From Caballeronia terrestris (GTDB lineage Bacteria > Pseudomonadota > Gammaproteobacteria > Burkholderiales > Burkholderiaceae): a stretch of DNA of 64,000 nucleotides. The position numbers and the translations under genes were made by a program. Location of the stretch: the NCBI RefSeq assembly GCF_001544515.1, contig NZ_FCOL02000005.1:124001-188000 (forward strand), in the 5' to 3' direction. Position 1 is the first letter of the stretch. Each line of letters begins with the position of its first letter. Of this stretch, positions 1-8,481 are shown piece after piece. A model generated the notes under the pieces. It was given only the letters and a program-made list of their open reading frames with translations, searched no databases and was not told the DNA's origin.

Positions 1-391
1 GCAACCCCCACGGGATGTCGCGCTTGCCGGACATGGCGGAAATCGCCATTTTTCCGAGGAAAGCAATGTATTGCGGCTCATATCGTTTTATCTTTCGCTC
101 GAACGCAGAAGCCGCTGTCTCGATCTCCATACGCGACAGCTCGTCCGCGCGTGCCGTTGGACGCGTGACCACGGTCGTGAGACCGCACCCGTACCGGGGG
201 AACGCGTGATCGTCTTCGGGACGAAGCAGTTCGGGAGTGAAGCCCGCGAGATGCACGACACGCCAGAACCGATTGCCTCTGCCCGCAAAGTGGTGGCCAG
301 TCGATGCTGCGCGAATACCCGGGTTTATCCCGCAGAAGATGACGGACAATTTTGGTTCAAGGATGTCCGGAAGTGAATTCGCGTCAGTCAC
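1..391 (-). CDS. mug: G/U mismatch-specific uracil-DNA glycosylase Mug (3' end beyond the window)
   Basis: Base-excision repair glycosylase that removes uracil, or ethenocytosine, opposite guanine. The minus-strand reading frame gives about 130 residues that match the N-terminal two thirds of the Mug family: the catalytic block FCGINPGI near residues 19-26, then TGHHFAGRGNRFW, LRPEDD, YGCGLTTVV and PTARADEL. The rest of the gene lies left of position 1. A GTG at 391 is taken as start because an in-frame TAA lies two codons upstream; no strong Shine-Dalgarno is visible. It follows the GlxA-type regulator gene by 21 bases in the same direction, so the two may be co-transcribed. Identification is from recognised family motifs. 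Confidence 0.85.
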   Translation of the reverse strand, partial: MTDANSLPDILEPKLSVIFCGINPGIRAASTGHHFAGRGNRFWRVVHLAGFTPELLRPEDDHAFPRYGCGLTTVVTRPTARADELSRMEIETAASAFERKIKRYEPQYIAFLGKMAISAMSGKRDIPWGL

Positions 392-412
392 AGATTAAGG
401 AGCCCATCGAAT

Positions 413-1426
413 CTATGCCAGACTCACCGAAGCAACATCGACGTCGCCGTGCACCCGAACCTGCGTACCCACGGTGCCCCGAAATCGTTGACGATATTGT
501 TTGGGCGTGACGTTCAACCGTCGAGAGAACGTCGTTCGCATTTGCGTTGCGCTGTGAAAGCCGCATTTGAATGCGACGGTCTTCAAGGGCGCATCTGTGT
601 CCTCGAGCAGTTTCCTCGCCGTATCGACGCGAACCTGTTCGACGAATGCCGACGGTGTCACCTTCGCATACTTCGCAAAGAGTCTCGAGAAGGTCCGTCG
701 GCTTACCGAGACAGCGCTCGCCAATTGCTCGATGGAGAGTGCGTCGGTTATATGCTCGGTAACGTACCGATGCACCTTGTTGATGATCGGCTCTTCGTCC
801 TTGCCAGCGCCGATGTAAGGGCTGTACTGAGACTGCCCGCCTTCGCGCTGAATATAGACGACCAATCGCTTCGCAATGCGCACGGCCAATTCATGTCCCC
901 AATCTTCCGCCACGAGGGCAAGACACAGATCGATTCCCGACGTCACGCCGGCGGAAGTAAAGAGATGCCCGTCACGAATGAATATCTTGTCGGGCTGCAC
1001 GCATGCTTGCGGGAATTCGTCGGCGAGGCGGCCGGCATCCGCCCAGTGAGTCGTCACTTCCTTGCCGTCGATCAACCCGGCGTGCCCGAGCAGGAACGTA
1101 CCGTTGCAAACGGAGCCGAATCGGGTCGCGCCTTGCGCCTGATTTTGCAACCACGTCAGGAACTCGCTCGACGGTTGGGAATCGGGCAACTGCGGTCCTC
1201 CTGCCACTAACAACAGGTCATATTGGATGTCGGAGTCCGCGTAGCCGAAGGGCACGGAAACCTGCATTCCGTTCGAGCAGGTCACGGTGCCGGCATGGCG
1301 CCCGACAAGCGCGACTTCATATCGCTGGCGCTCGGAGAGATTCGCATTTGCTTCCGCAAAAACGTCCAGTGGGCCTGCAACATCCAGTGCCTGCACACCA
1401 TCGAATATGACAATGGCGACTTTCAT
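413..1426 (-). CDS. GlxA-family AraC-type transcriptional regulator (DJ-1/PfpI domain plus HTH)
   Basis: A 337-residue regulator with two domains. Residues about 1-190 form a DJ-1/PfpI (class I amidotransferase-like) sensor; the nucleophile-elbow cysteine is kept in SVCNGTFLLGHAG. Residues about 215-320 form an AraC/XylS DNA-binding domain, seen as the two-HTH pattern IEQLASAVSVSRRTFSRLF and FKCGFHSATQMRTTFSRRL. GlxA-type proteins usually control catabolic or amine-metabolism genes; the ligand cannot be read from sequence. The start ATG at 1426 begins MKVAIVIFDG, the normal family start. A 10-base palindrome TACTTAAGTA lies just upstream at 1437-1446 and could be part of its own control region. 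The downstream gene is mug. Confidence 0.9.
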   Translation of the reverse strand: MKVAIVIFDGVQALDVAGPLDVFAEANANLSERQRYEVALVGRHAGTVTCSNGMQVSVPFGYADSDIQYDLLLVAGGPQLPDSQPSSEFLTWLQNQAQGATRFGSVCNGTFLLGHAGLIDGKEVTTHWADAGRLADEFPQACVQPDKIFIRDGHLFTSAGVTSGIDLCLALVAEDWGHELAVRIAKRLVVYIQREGGQSQYSPYIGAGKDEEPIINKVHRYVTEHITDALSIEQLASAVSVSRRTFSRLFAKYAKVTPSAFVEQVRVDTARKLLEDTDAPLKTVAFKCGFHSATQMRTTFSRRLNVTPKQYRQRFRGTVGTQVRVHGDVDVASVSLA

Positions 1427-1808
1427 GCCGTGACCTTACTTAAGTATGAAACACCCTTTCGTTGACACCACCGGTCTGCGTTTCGTCCAATTCATTCGAA
1501 TAAGCGCGAAAGACCGCTGCAGCAAGTGATGACGCAGTCTAGCTCAAAAGGCAATGAGCACAGACGGCGTACGGGGTAAATGACTTTTGCGTCGGTGTAA
1601 CAAGACCCGAGGTGCCGAGAAATGCCGTGGCCCAAATCTCACATCGTTTGGCCTGGCATCGGCCTCTATCTGCGCGCCCTTGCTACGTCCGCTTACTAGA
1701 CTTGATATCAAGAACGGCTGAGAGCGCAAACCAGGCGCAGGCGCGGCCGCCTCACCATATGTCACGGTTGAAATCGGGACCGGCAAACACGAGAAGGGTG
1801 TATTCATC
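1427..1808. other. Intergenic control region between a GlxA-type regulator and a sucA-like gene
   Basis: 382 bases between divergent genes. No convincing coding sequence is seen. It holds two short perfect palindromes: TACTTAAGTA (1437-1446) near the regulator gene and CTTGATATCAAG (1701-1712) about 97 bases before the sucA-like start. Either could be an operator. No clear -10/-35 pair was assigned. Confidence 0.4.
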
Positions 1809-4604
1809 ATGTTGATCCAGGAAAGTGAAAGTTCATTTTTGTTCGGGGGAAATGCCCCCTATGTGGAGGAGCAGTACGAGGTCTATCTGGGCGACCCGGC
1901 GTCGGTCACGGACGAGTGGCGCGCGTACTTCGATGCGTTGCGCGAAACGCCCGCCATCGACGGAAGCGATCGCGATGATGAAGCGCACTCGCCTGTCGTC
2001 TCGAGCTTCATCGAACTCGCGAAGCGACCGCGCGTCGCAATGGCGCAGGTCGACAACGGTCTTGGCCTTGTTAGAAAGCAGGTTGCAGTACAGGCGCTTG
2101 TCGCCGCGTTCCGGATGATCGGTACGCGCAAGGCAAACCTCGACCCGCTGGCCTGGACACCGCCGCGCGCTCTCGCCGAGTTGACGCACACGTACTACGG
2201 CTTGACGGCCGCGGACCTGTCGACGAAGTTCAGCACGGCCGACACGTTTCTCTTCGACGAGGACGCAACCTTGCGGGAGATCGTCTCGGGGCTGGAGCAG
2301 ACATACACGGGTACGCTCGGCGCCGAATTCATGCATCTGACCAACGCGAGCGAGCGCAACTGGTGGCAAATGCGGCTCGAATCGACGAGAGCGAAACCTT
2401 CGCTTACGATTGCGGAGAAGAGCCGGATTCTCGAGCGCCTGACCGCCGCGGAAGGGCTGGAGAAATACCTCCATACGCGCTACGTCGGACAAAAGCGGTT
2501 CTCTCTGGAAGGCGGTGAGTCGTTGATCGTGCTGCTCGACGAACTCGCCCGGTACGGGGCATCGAAGAAGGTGCGCTCGGTCGTCATGGGCATGGCGCAT
2601 CGCGGACGCTTGAACGTACTGGTCAACGTCGTGGGCAAGCCTTTACATGCGCTCTTCAATGAATTCGACGGCAAGGACGCCGATCACCTTCCGGAAGGTG
2701 ATGTCAAATATCACAAGGGCTTCAGCAGCATCAAGCAGACTGACGATGGCCCGGTCGATGTCGTGCTTGCATTCAATCCTTCGCATCTGGAAATCGTAAA
2801 TCCCGTCGTGCAGGGTATGGCGCGCGCCAAGGCGGAAGCTTTGGGCGATGGAGACACTGCCAGCGTACTGCCCGTTGAGATTCATGGCGATGCTGCGATA
2901 GCCGGTCAAGGCATCGTGATGGAGACGTTGAGCCTTTCATATACGCGTGGGCACGGCACGGGTGGAACTGTTCACGTAGTGGTCAACAATCAGATTGGAT
3001 TCACGACGTCGGACCCGCGCGATACGCGTTCGTCGTTCTACTCCACGGATATCGCCAAGATGATCGAGGCGCCGGTTTTGCACGTCAACGGTGACGATCC
3101 CGAAGCGGTCACCATGGCCGTGCGCCTCGCGCTCGACTATCGTACGGAGTTCCAGCGCAGTGTGGTCATCGATCTGGTCTGCTTCCGCAAGTATGGACAT
3201 CAGGAACAGGACACGCCCAGCATCACACAGCCTTTGATGTATCGCGCGATCGCGGCGCATCCCGGCGTGAGGACCGTCTACGCTCGAAAGTTGATGCTGG
3301 AGGGCGCGGTCACTTCGGATCAGGTTGAACACTACGTTAAAACGCAGCGCGAAGGCCTTGAGGCGGCACACGAGAGCGAGGGCTCGGAGGTAGCGATGCC
3401 CCGACGTTCCGACTCGGTCCGCTATGACCTTCCGTCGCGAAACGAGTTGCTGCGTCTCGCGCAAAAGGTATCGTTCGTTCCAGACGGTTATGAACTTCAT
3501 CCTCTGGTCAGCAAGATGATGGCCGCGCGCCGCGAGATGTCGACCGGAGAGAAGCCAATCGATTGGGGCATGGGTGAGCACCTCGCCTTTGCCTCGTTAC
3601 TCGGCGCGGGAATCGATGTCCGATTGAGCGGACAGGACAGTGCAAGAGGGACATTCAATCACCGTCACGCTGTGCTCCACAACCAAAAGCGCGCGAGCCG
3701 CTCGGACGGCGTCCTCATACCGCTCGATCACATCGCTGACGGGCAAGGCCGGTTCACGGTGACGAATTCCATTCTCTCCGAAGCGGCTGTGCTGGCTTTC
3801 GAGTACGGCTACTCGACGGTGAACCGCAATGCGCTCGTGGTGTGGGAAGCGCAGTTCGGTGACTTCGCGAATGGTGCGCAGGTCGTCATCGACCAGTTCA
3901 TCGCGGCGGGCGCCGCGAAGTGGGGGCAGTTGAGCGGGCTGACGCTGCTGCTGCCTCATGGACAGGAGGGGCAAGGTCCGGAGCATGCGTCGGCGCGACT
4001 CGAGCGCTACTTGCAACTCAGTGCTCAGGACAACATGCGCGTCGCCCAACCGACGACACCCGCGCAACTGTTTCACTTGCTCAGGATGCAGGCGCTTGTC
4101 TTCGATCGTCGTCCCCTGATTGTGATGTCGCCCAAGTCATTGCTGCGGCACCCGGGAGCGGTCAGCAGGCTCGACGAATTGGCTCATGGCGCATTCCATG
4201 AAATCTTGATCGATTCGCAGATCGAGGCGTCGCGTACTTCGAGCGTCGAGCGTGTCATCCTGACGTCGGGCAAGATCTACTTCGAGTTGCTCGAACATCG
4301 CCGCAAACACAGCATCGCCGATACACCGATCATCCGCGTCGAACAGTTGTACCCGTTTCCTTCGCAGCAACTTGCGGCCGAACTCGCGCGCTATCCCAAT
4401 CTGAAGACGCTTGTCTGGTGTCAGGAGGAGGCGCGCAATCAGGGCGCATGGAGTTTTGTCGAGCCGCAGTTGCGCGAGATCCTGTCTTCGGACTCGACAT
4501 TGTCCTACGCAGGGCCCGCCGCATCCGCATCGACCGCACCGGGGTATCACTCGGCGCACGTGGCGAGACAGGCGGCGCTTGTATCGAGTGCATTCGCGGA
4601 GTAA
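1809..4604 (+). CDS. 2-oxoglutarate dehydrogenase E1 component, solitary paralogue
   Basis: Thiamine-diphosphate enzyme that decarboxylates 2-oxoglutarate. At 931 residues it is full length for the SucA/OdhA family. The N-terminal segment SFLFGGNAPYVEEQYE is typical and would contact E2. MAHRGRLNVLVN lies near residue 262, KYHKGFSS follows, and the ThDP/Mg site is HGDAAIAGQG near 359 with VVVNNQIGFTTS near 391. The C-terminal transketolase-like half (SGQDSARGTF, HGQEGQGPEHASARLER) is intact. An AAGGGTG sequence precedes the ATG. No sucB (E2) or lpd (E3) follows; the next gene, a DJ-1/PfpI protein, starts 6 bases after the stop. The housekeeping copy is probably elsewhere. This copy could borrow its E2, or act as a decarboxylase/carboligase on its own, but that is inference. 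Confidence 0.9.
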   Translation: MLIQESESSFLFGGNAPYVEEQYEVYLGDPASVTDEWRAYFDALRETPAIDGSDRDDEAHSPVVSSFIELAKRPRVAMAQVDNGLGLVRKQVAVQALVAAFRMIGTRKANLDPLAWTPPRALAELTHTYYGLTAADLSTKFSTADTFLFDEDATLREIVSGLEQTYTGTLGAEFMHLTNASERNWWQMRLESTRAKPSLTIAEKSRILERLTAAEGLEKYLHTRYVGQKRFSLEGGESLIVLLDELARYGASKKVRSVVMGMAHRGRLNVLVNVVGKPLHALFNEFDGKDADHLPEGDVKYHKGFSSIKQTDDGPVDVVLAFNPSHLEIVNPVVQGMARAKAEALGDGDTASVLPVEIHGDAAIAGQGIVMETLSLSYTRGHGTGGTVHVVVNNQIGFTTSDPRDTRSSFYSTDIAKMIEAPVLHVNGDDPEAVTMAVRLALDYRTEFQRSVVIDLVCFRKYGHQEQDTPSITQPLMYRAIAAHPGVRTVYARKLMLEGAVTSDQVEHYVKTQREGLEAAHESEGSEVAMPRRSDSVRYDLPSRNELLRLAQKVSFVPDGYELHPLVSKMMAARREMSTGEKPIDWGMGEHLAFASLLGAGIDVRLSGQDSARGTFNHRHAVLHNQKRASRSDGVLIPLDHIADGQGRFTVTNSILSEAAVLAFEYGYSTVNRNALVVWEAQFGDFANGAQVVIDQFIAAGAAKWGQLSGLTLLLPHGQEGQGPEHASARLERYLQLSAQDNMRVAQPTTPAQLFHLLRMQALVFDRRPLIVMSPKSLLRHPGAVSRLDELAHGAFHEILIDSQIEASRTSSVERVILTSGKIYFELLEHRRKHSIADTPIIRVEQLYPFPSQQLAAELARYPNLKTLVWCQEEARNQGAWSFVEPQLREILSSDSTLSYAGPAASASTAPGYHSAHVARQAALVSSAFAE

Positions 4605-4610
4605 CGCCTC

Positions 4611-5195
4611 ATGCGTGTCGCGATTATGTTGTACGCAGGCTTCCAGCTACTCGAAGTGTGCGGTCCGATGGATGTGTTCCAGGAAGCCAACCGCTTATGG
4701 GGCGGAGCGTTCTACGAACAGCATCTCGTCGGTCCGTCGCCCGGGCCTGTGCTGTGCTCGAACGGCACGGCGGTGCGCACGACGGAGTGCCTGTTCGATG
4801 TGCTCACGCCGTTCGATATTGTCGTCGTCCCGGGATCGCCGGTTGTGAGCTCACGGCTCCAGCACAGCGAACTCGTCGATTGGCTGGGTCGAGCCGGACG
4901 CCACGCGCGAAAGCTGGCGTCAGTGTCCAACGGTGCGTTCCTGCTCGCGCGTGCCGGCCTTGCTGACCATCGGTGGTTAACCACGCACTGGCGCGATGCG
5001 CAACGTCTTGCCGCCGAACATCCGCTGGCGCACGTCGTGACGCATACAAGCTATCTGAAGGATCGCAATCTGTATTCGTCCAATGGCGTGGACGCTGGCA
5101 TCCATCTGGCCCTGGCACTTGTCAAGGAAGATCTTGGTGATGACATCGTCAGGAGCATCGCCAAGGCGCTGTCGAAGCCCCGCCTAAAAAGCTGA
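4611..5195 (+). CDS. DJ-1/PfpI-family protein without a DNA-binding domain
   Basis: A 194-residue protein matching only the sensor half of GlxA regulators (MRVAIMLYAGFQLLEVCGPMD, LADHRWLTTHW). It ends where an AraC domain would begin. At the nucleophile elbow it reads SVSNGAFLLARAG, so the usual cysteine is a serine, unlike the regulator at 413-1426 which keeps Cys. It is therefore unlikely to have cysteine-based glyoxalase or protease activity. The start is 6 bases after the sucA-like stop, which suggests translational coupling and a role linked to that enzyme. It may be a regulator paralogue that lost its HTH, or a binding protein. Confidence 0.75.
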   Translation: MRVAIMLYAGFQLLEVCGPMDVFQEANRLWGGAFYEQHLVGPSPGPVLCSNGTAVRTTECLFDVLTPFDIVVVPGSPVVSSRLQHSELVDWLGRAGRHARKLASVSNGAFLLARAGLADHRWLTTHWRDAQRLAAEHPLAHVVTHTSYLKDRNLYSSNGVDAGIHLALALVKEDLGDDIVRSIAKALSKPRLKS

Positions 5196-5471
5196 GCATG
5201 GCCTGAATGCTGCCTACTTTGGCCTGTGAACGACCCCGATAGAACGGCGGATAGCAGTGTTAAGCGGCAGAATAAATAGCACTACCCCCACAATTCTTCC
5301 AGAAGCACATCAAGCAAAAGTGCTTAAGTGGACACGGCCAGGAACGGAGAACCCGTCGGAGCGATTGTCTATGAGCTGGTGCCGAACATACGCTGTTCTC
5401 GAATTGGAAGGGACATTGCCCTTTTCTTTTGGACGCTGATCCGTCAGCGCCCGATTCCCTGCGAGACAGCC

Positions 5472-7337
5472 ATGACTCAAAACCCAAGCGTAGCTTCACA
5501 GGATTTCATTCAATCGGCGCATGCCAGCGAGTGGATGTCGGGCGCCGACATCATTCTGCGCGTGCTTGCCGAACAGGGCGTCGATACGATCTTCGGCTAT
5601 AGCGGCGGCGCGATCCTGCCGACTTACGACGCTGTATTTCGCTTCAACGAAATGCACGCGGCAAACCCTGAGCGACAGATGAAATTCGTCGTGCCGGCCA
5701 ATGAGCAGGCCGCGGGTTTCATGGCTGCGGGCTATGCGCGTGCGAGCGGAAAGGTCGGCGTATTCATGGTGACGTCCGGCCCGGGCGCAACCAATGCAGT
5801 GACACCCATCGCTGACTGTAACGGTGATTCAGTGCCCGTCGTTCTCATATGCGGACAGGTGCCTCGTGCCGCGATCGGCACCGACGCCTTTCAGGAAGCG
5901 CCGGTCTTCAACATCATGTCGGCGTGCGCGAAGCAGGTCTTCCTTGTAACCGATCCGGCGAAGCTGGAGCAGACACTGCGGACCGCATTCGAAATCGCTC
6001 GCACCGGGCGTCCGGGTCCGGTCGTCGTGGATGTGCCGAAGGACATTCAGAACTGGATGGGACCGTATCAGGGGCGTGGCACGCTTCAGTTTCGAGGCTA
6101 TTCCGATCGGCTTCGATCGATGGCAAAAGGCGCTCATCTCGATGAAGACAAGCGTGCCGAATTCTTCGCTCTTCTTGGGCAAAGCAAACGACCGCTTTTG
6201 TATGTCGGCGGCGGCGTTATCGCGGCTGGCGCGACGGCTGAGCTGCGCCGGTTTTGCGAGCGTTATCGCATTCCTGTCGTGACCACGCTCATGGGTCTTG
6301 GCGCATTACCCGCAAAACATGACATGTCGCTTGGCATGCTGGGCATGCATGGGACCGCGTGTGCGAACTACGCGGTCGAAGACTGCGACTTCCTGATTGC
6401 ACTGGGCGCCCGATTCGATGACCGCGTGGCCGGCGGCCGCCCTGAAGCATTCGCTCCGGGCGCGCGACATGTCGCGCACATCGACATCGACGAGGCGGAG
6501 ATCAATAAGGTCAAGCGGGCACATTGGAGTCATGTGGGCGATGCGAAGTCTACGTTGCTGTCATTGATGGAGTTCGGGCCGTCCGCGTACGCGTCTGAGG
6601 AGTGGGTCAAGAGCGTGACGGAACTGAAGCAGCGCTACGGCATGAACTACGACCGGAGCAGCCCGCTGATCCAGCCGCAGTTCGTCATCGAAAAGTTGAG
6701 CGAGATCACCGGCGGACGCGCGATCATCACCACGGGTGTCGGCCAGCATCAGATGTGGGCGGCACAGTTCTTCGATTTCGTCGAGCCCCGGAGCTTCCTT
6801 ACGTCGGGAAGCATGGGGACGATGGGCTTCGGATTGCCCGCGGCGATCGGTGCGCGACTGGCACGCCCGGATGCGCTCGTGATCGATATCGATGGCGACG
6901 GCAGCCTCCGGATGAACGTCGGCGAGCTTGAGACGGCAAGCACGTATGGCGTTCCCGTCAAAGTGCTGCTGCTGAACAATCTCGGCGATGGGATGATCCG
7001 GCAGTGGCAGCGTCTCTTTTACGACGGCCGAATGTGCGTGAGCGACAAATCGCTGCATCGCAAGAATTTTGTATTGGCGGCACGAGCGGACGGGTTCGAG
7101 TTCGCGCGTCGAGTCGAAGCAAAGCGCAAGCTCGAGGATGCACTCAAGGCCTTCGTCGAATTCGACGGGCCGGCTTTTCTGGAGGTAATGGTCGATCAGG
7201 ACGCGGACGTGTTTCCGATGGTAGGGCCTGGGCAAAGCTACTCGAATATGATCACCGGGCCGTTCATTCCGTCCCGGTTGGAGGGCGAAGCAGGGAGTGC
7301 GAGCGTAGCGCGTCAAAGCCCTGCAGATATGTTTTGA
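5472..7337 (+). CDS. Acetolactate synthase large subunit-like ThDP enzyme
   Basis: Predicted to condense two pyruvates, or pyruvate and 2-oxobutyrate, to acetohydroxy acids. The protein has 621 residues if it starts at the ATG at 5472 (MTQNPSVASQDF); a longer frame upstream looks non-coding. The ThDP-activating glutamate is in FVVPANEQAAGFMAAGYA (about residue 78), which argues against glyoxylate carboligase. The cofactor motif is IDGDGSLRMNVGELETA near 473, ending in LLLNNLGDGMIRQWQ. The FAD-type middle domain is present. No ilvH regulatory subunit gene is adjacent, so this is probably an accessory copy. It lies 276 bases after the DJ-1/PfpI gene, in the same direction. Confidence 0.85.
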   Translation: MTQNPSVASQDFIQSAHASEWMSGADIILRVLAEQGVDTIFGYSGGAILPTYDAVFRFNEMHAANPERQMKFVVPANEQAAGFMAAGYARASGKVGVFMVTSGPGATNAVTPIADCNGDSVPVVLICGQVPRAAIGTDAFQEAPVFNIMSACAKQVFLVTDPAKLEQTLRTAFEIARTGRPGPVVVDVPKDIQNWMGPYQGRGTLQFRGYSDRLRSMAKGAHLDEDKRAEFFALLGQSKRPLLYVGGGVIAAGATAELRRFCERYRIPVVTTLMGLGALPAKHDMSLGMLGMHGTACANYAVEDCDFLIALGARFDDRVAGGRPEAFAPGARHVAHIDIDEAEINKVKRAHWSHVGDAKSTLLSLMEFGPSAYASEEWVKSVTELKQRYGMNYDRSSPLIQPQFVIEKLSEITGGRAIITTGVGQHQMWAAQFFDFVEPRSFLTSGSMGTMGFGLPAAIGARLARPDALVIDIDGDGSLRMNVGELETASTYGVPVKVLLLNNLGDGMIRQWQRLFYDGRMCVSDKSLHRKNFVLAARADGFEFARRVEAKRKLEDALKAFVEFDGPAFLEVMVDQDADVFPMVGPGQSYSNMITGPFIPSRLEGEAGSASVARQSPADMF

Positions 7338-7382
7338 CCAAGGATGCGTTAAGCGGCTCATTTTCTATCAAGACATATCACG

Positions 7383-7697
7383 ATGCTTGCGAATCTCACG
7401 GTCAATGCGAATCTCATTCATAGGGCTCTTGCAAGCCCCTTTCGGCGTGAGATCCTGAGGTGGTTGAAGACGTCAAATGATGCCTTCGAACAGGAACGAA
7501 TCGATTTTCGTCATGGAGTGCCGTCGAGCGCGATTCATGCGCGCAGCGGGCTGTCTCAATCGACCGTATCGGTGCATGTCGCGACGTTGATCGAGGCAGG
7601 CCTCGTCGTTCCGACCCGGGTCGGTCAATGGACGCTTCTGTCACGAAACGAAGAAGTGATACTTGCGTTTGCCAGGCAAATCAGCCTTGAGCTTTAG
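7383..7697 (+). CDS. ArsR-family winged-helix transcriptional regulator
   Basis: A 104-residue regulator with one winged-helix domain: ALASPFRREILRWL (helix 1), then SAIHARSGLSQSTVSVHVATLIEAGLV (recognition helix) and the wing region RVGQWTLLSRNEE. No CxC metal motif is present, so it is probably not a metal sensor. It lies 45 bases after the acetolactate synthase-like gene and may autoregulate that operon. The ATG at 7383 has no strong ribosome-binding site, and coupling with the upstream gene is possible. Confidence 0.75.
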   Translation: MLANLTVNANLIHRALASPFRREILRWLKTSNDAFEQERIDFRHGVPSSAIHARSGLSQSTVSVHVATLIEAGLVVPTRVGQWTLLSRNEEVILAFARQISLEL

Positions 7698-7720
7698 GGT
7701 TCGCTTGCTATCCCTCCTGA

Positions 7721-7744
7721 GAGCGCTGAGTTCATTCAGCGCTC
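7721..7744. terminator. Inverted repeat between convergent genes, possible terminator
   Basis: A perfect 9-base stem GAGCGCTGA / TCAGCGCTC with a 6-base loop lies between the convergent ArsR and wrbA genes. No T-tract follows on either strand, so it is a weak candidate for bidirectional termination or mRNA end protection. Confidence 0.4.
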
Positions 7745-7799
7745 CCTCGTCAAATTCCTTCTTATCCCGCTCGAAGGCGAACCCTCATCCAATCCAACC

Positions 7800-8432
7800 T
7801 CACGCCAGATTCGGCCGCGCAACCAGACGCTTCGTAATCGATGCGACATGCTGCCCTTGAAAACGCGCAATCGCCAGTTCGTTCTCGCTCGGCTGACGCG
7901 AGCCGTCGGCGCCGGCCAGCGTGGAAGCACCGTATGGCGTTCCGCCCGACACTTCACTCATATTGACAAGGCGCGGTTCCGAATAAGGCACGCCGACGAT
8001 CACCATTCCGTGATGGAGAAGCGTCGTGTGAAAGCTGGTAATCGTCGTTTCCTGTCCACCGTGCTGCGACGCAGAACTCGTAAACACGCTCCCGACCTTT
8101 CCGATCAGGCCGCCCGACATCCACAGCCCGCCGGTCTGGTCGAGGAAGTTACGCATTTGCGAGCACATGTTGCCGAACCGCGTGGGCGTACCGAAGATGA
8201 TCGCGTCGGCTTCCGCAAGCGCATCGGGTGTGGCGATCGGGATGCTCGAAAACGCTGCACGATAACCCTTCATACCGCTCTTCACGAGGACGTCCTCCGG
8301 CACGAGTTCGGGAACCTGCAAGAGCGTCACTTCAGTGTCGCCTGTCGCGCGCGCTCCGGCGGCAATCGCCTCGGCCATCTTGTAGATGTGGCCATATGCA
8401 CTATAAAAAACAATCTGAATCTTCGTCGCCAT
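7800..8432 (-). CDS. wrbA: NAD(P)H:quinone oxidoreductase, WrbA type
   Basis: FMN flavoprotein that reduces quinones by two electrons and so avoids semiquinone radicals. At 210 residues it is near the usual 200. The flavodoxin fold is seen in [20 protein letters not shown] (phosphate loop), [23 protein letters not shown] and [11 protein letters not shown], all WrbA hallmarks. GGAGAACATC precedes the ATG. It is the last gene of a probable three-gene minus-strand operon with two cupin-like proteins, next to an FAD aromatic hydroxylase, so a role in reducing quinones made during aromatic breakdown is likely. Confidence 0.92.
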   Translation of the reverse strand: MATKIQIVFYSAYGHIYKMAEAIAAGARATGDTEVTLLQVPELVPEDVLVKSGMKGYRAAFSSIPIATPDALAEADAIIFGTPTRFGNMCSQMRNFLDQTGGLWMSGGLIGKVGSVFTSSASQHGGQETTITSFHTTLLHHGMVIVGVPYSEPRLVNMSEVSGGTPYGASTLAGADGSRQPSENELAIARFQGQHVASITKRLVARPNLA

Positions 8433-8481
8433 GATGTTCTCCGAGATTGGATTGCTAACCGGAACTGGTTAGCAGAGTTCT

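Noticed and set aside
5328..5471. A 48-residue N-terminal extension of the acetolactate synthase-like protein
   Set aside because: The extension has no similarity to the family; MTQNPSVASQDF is a normal start.
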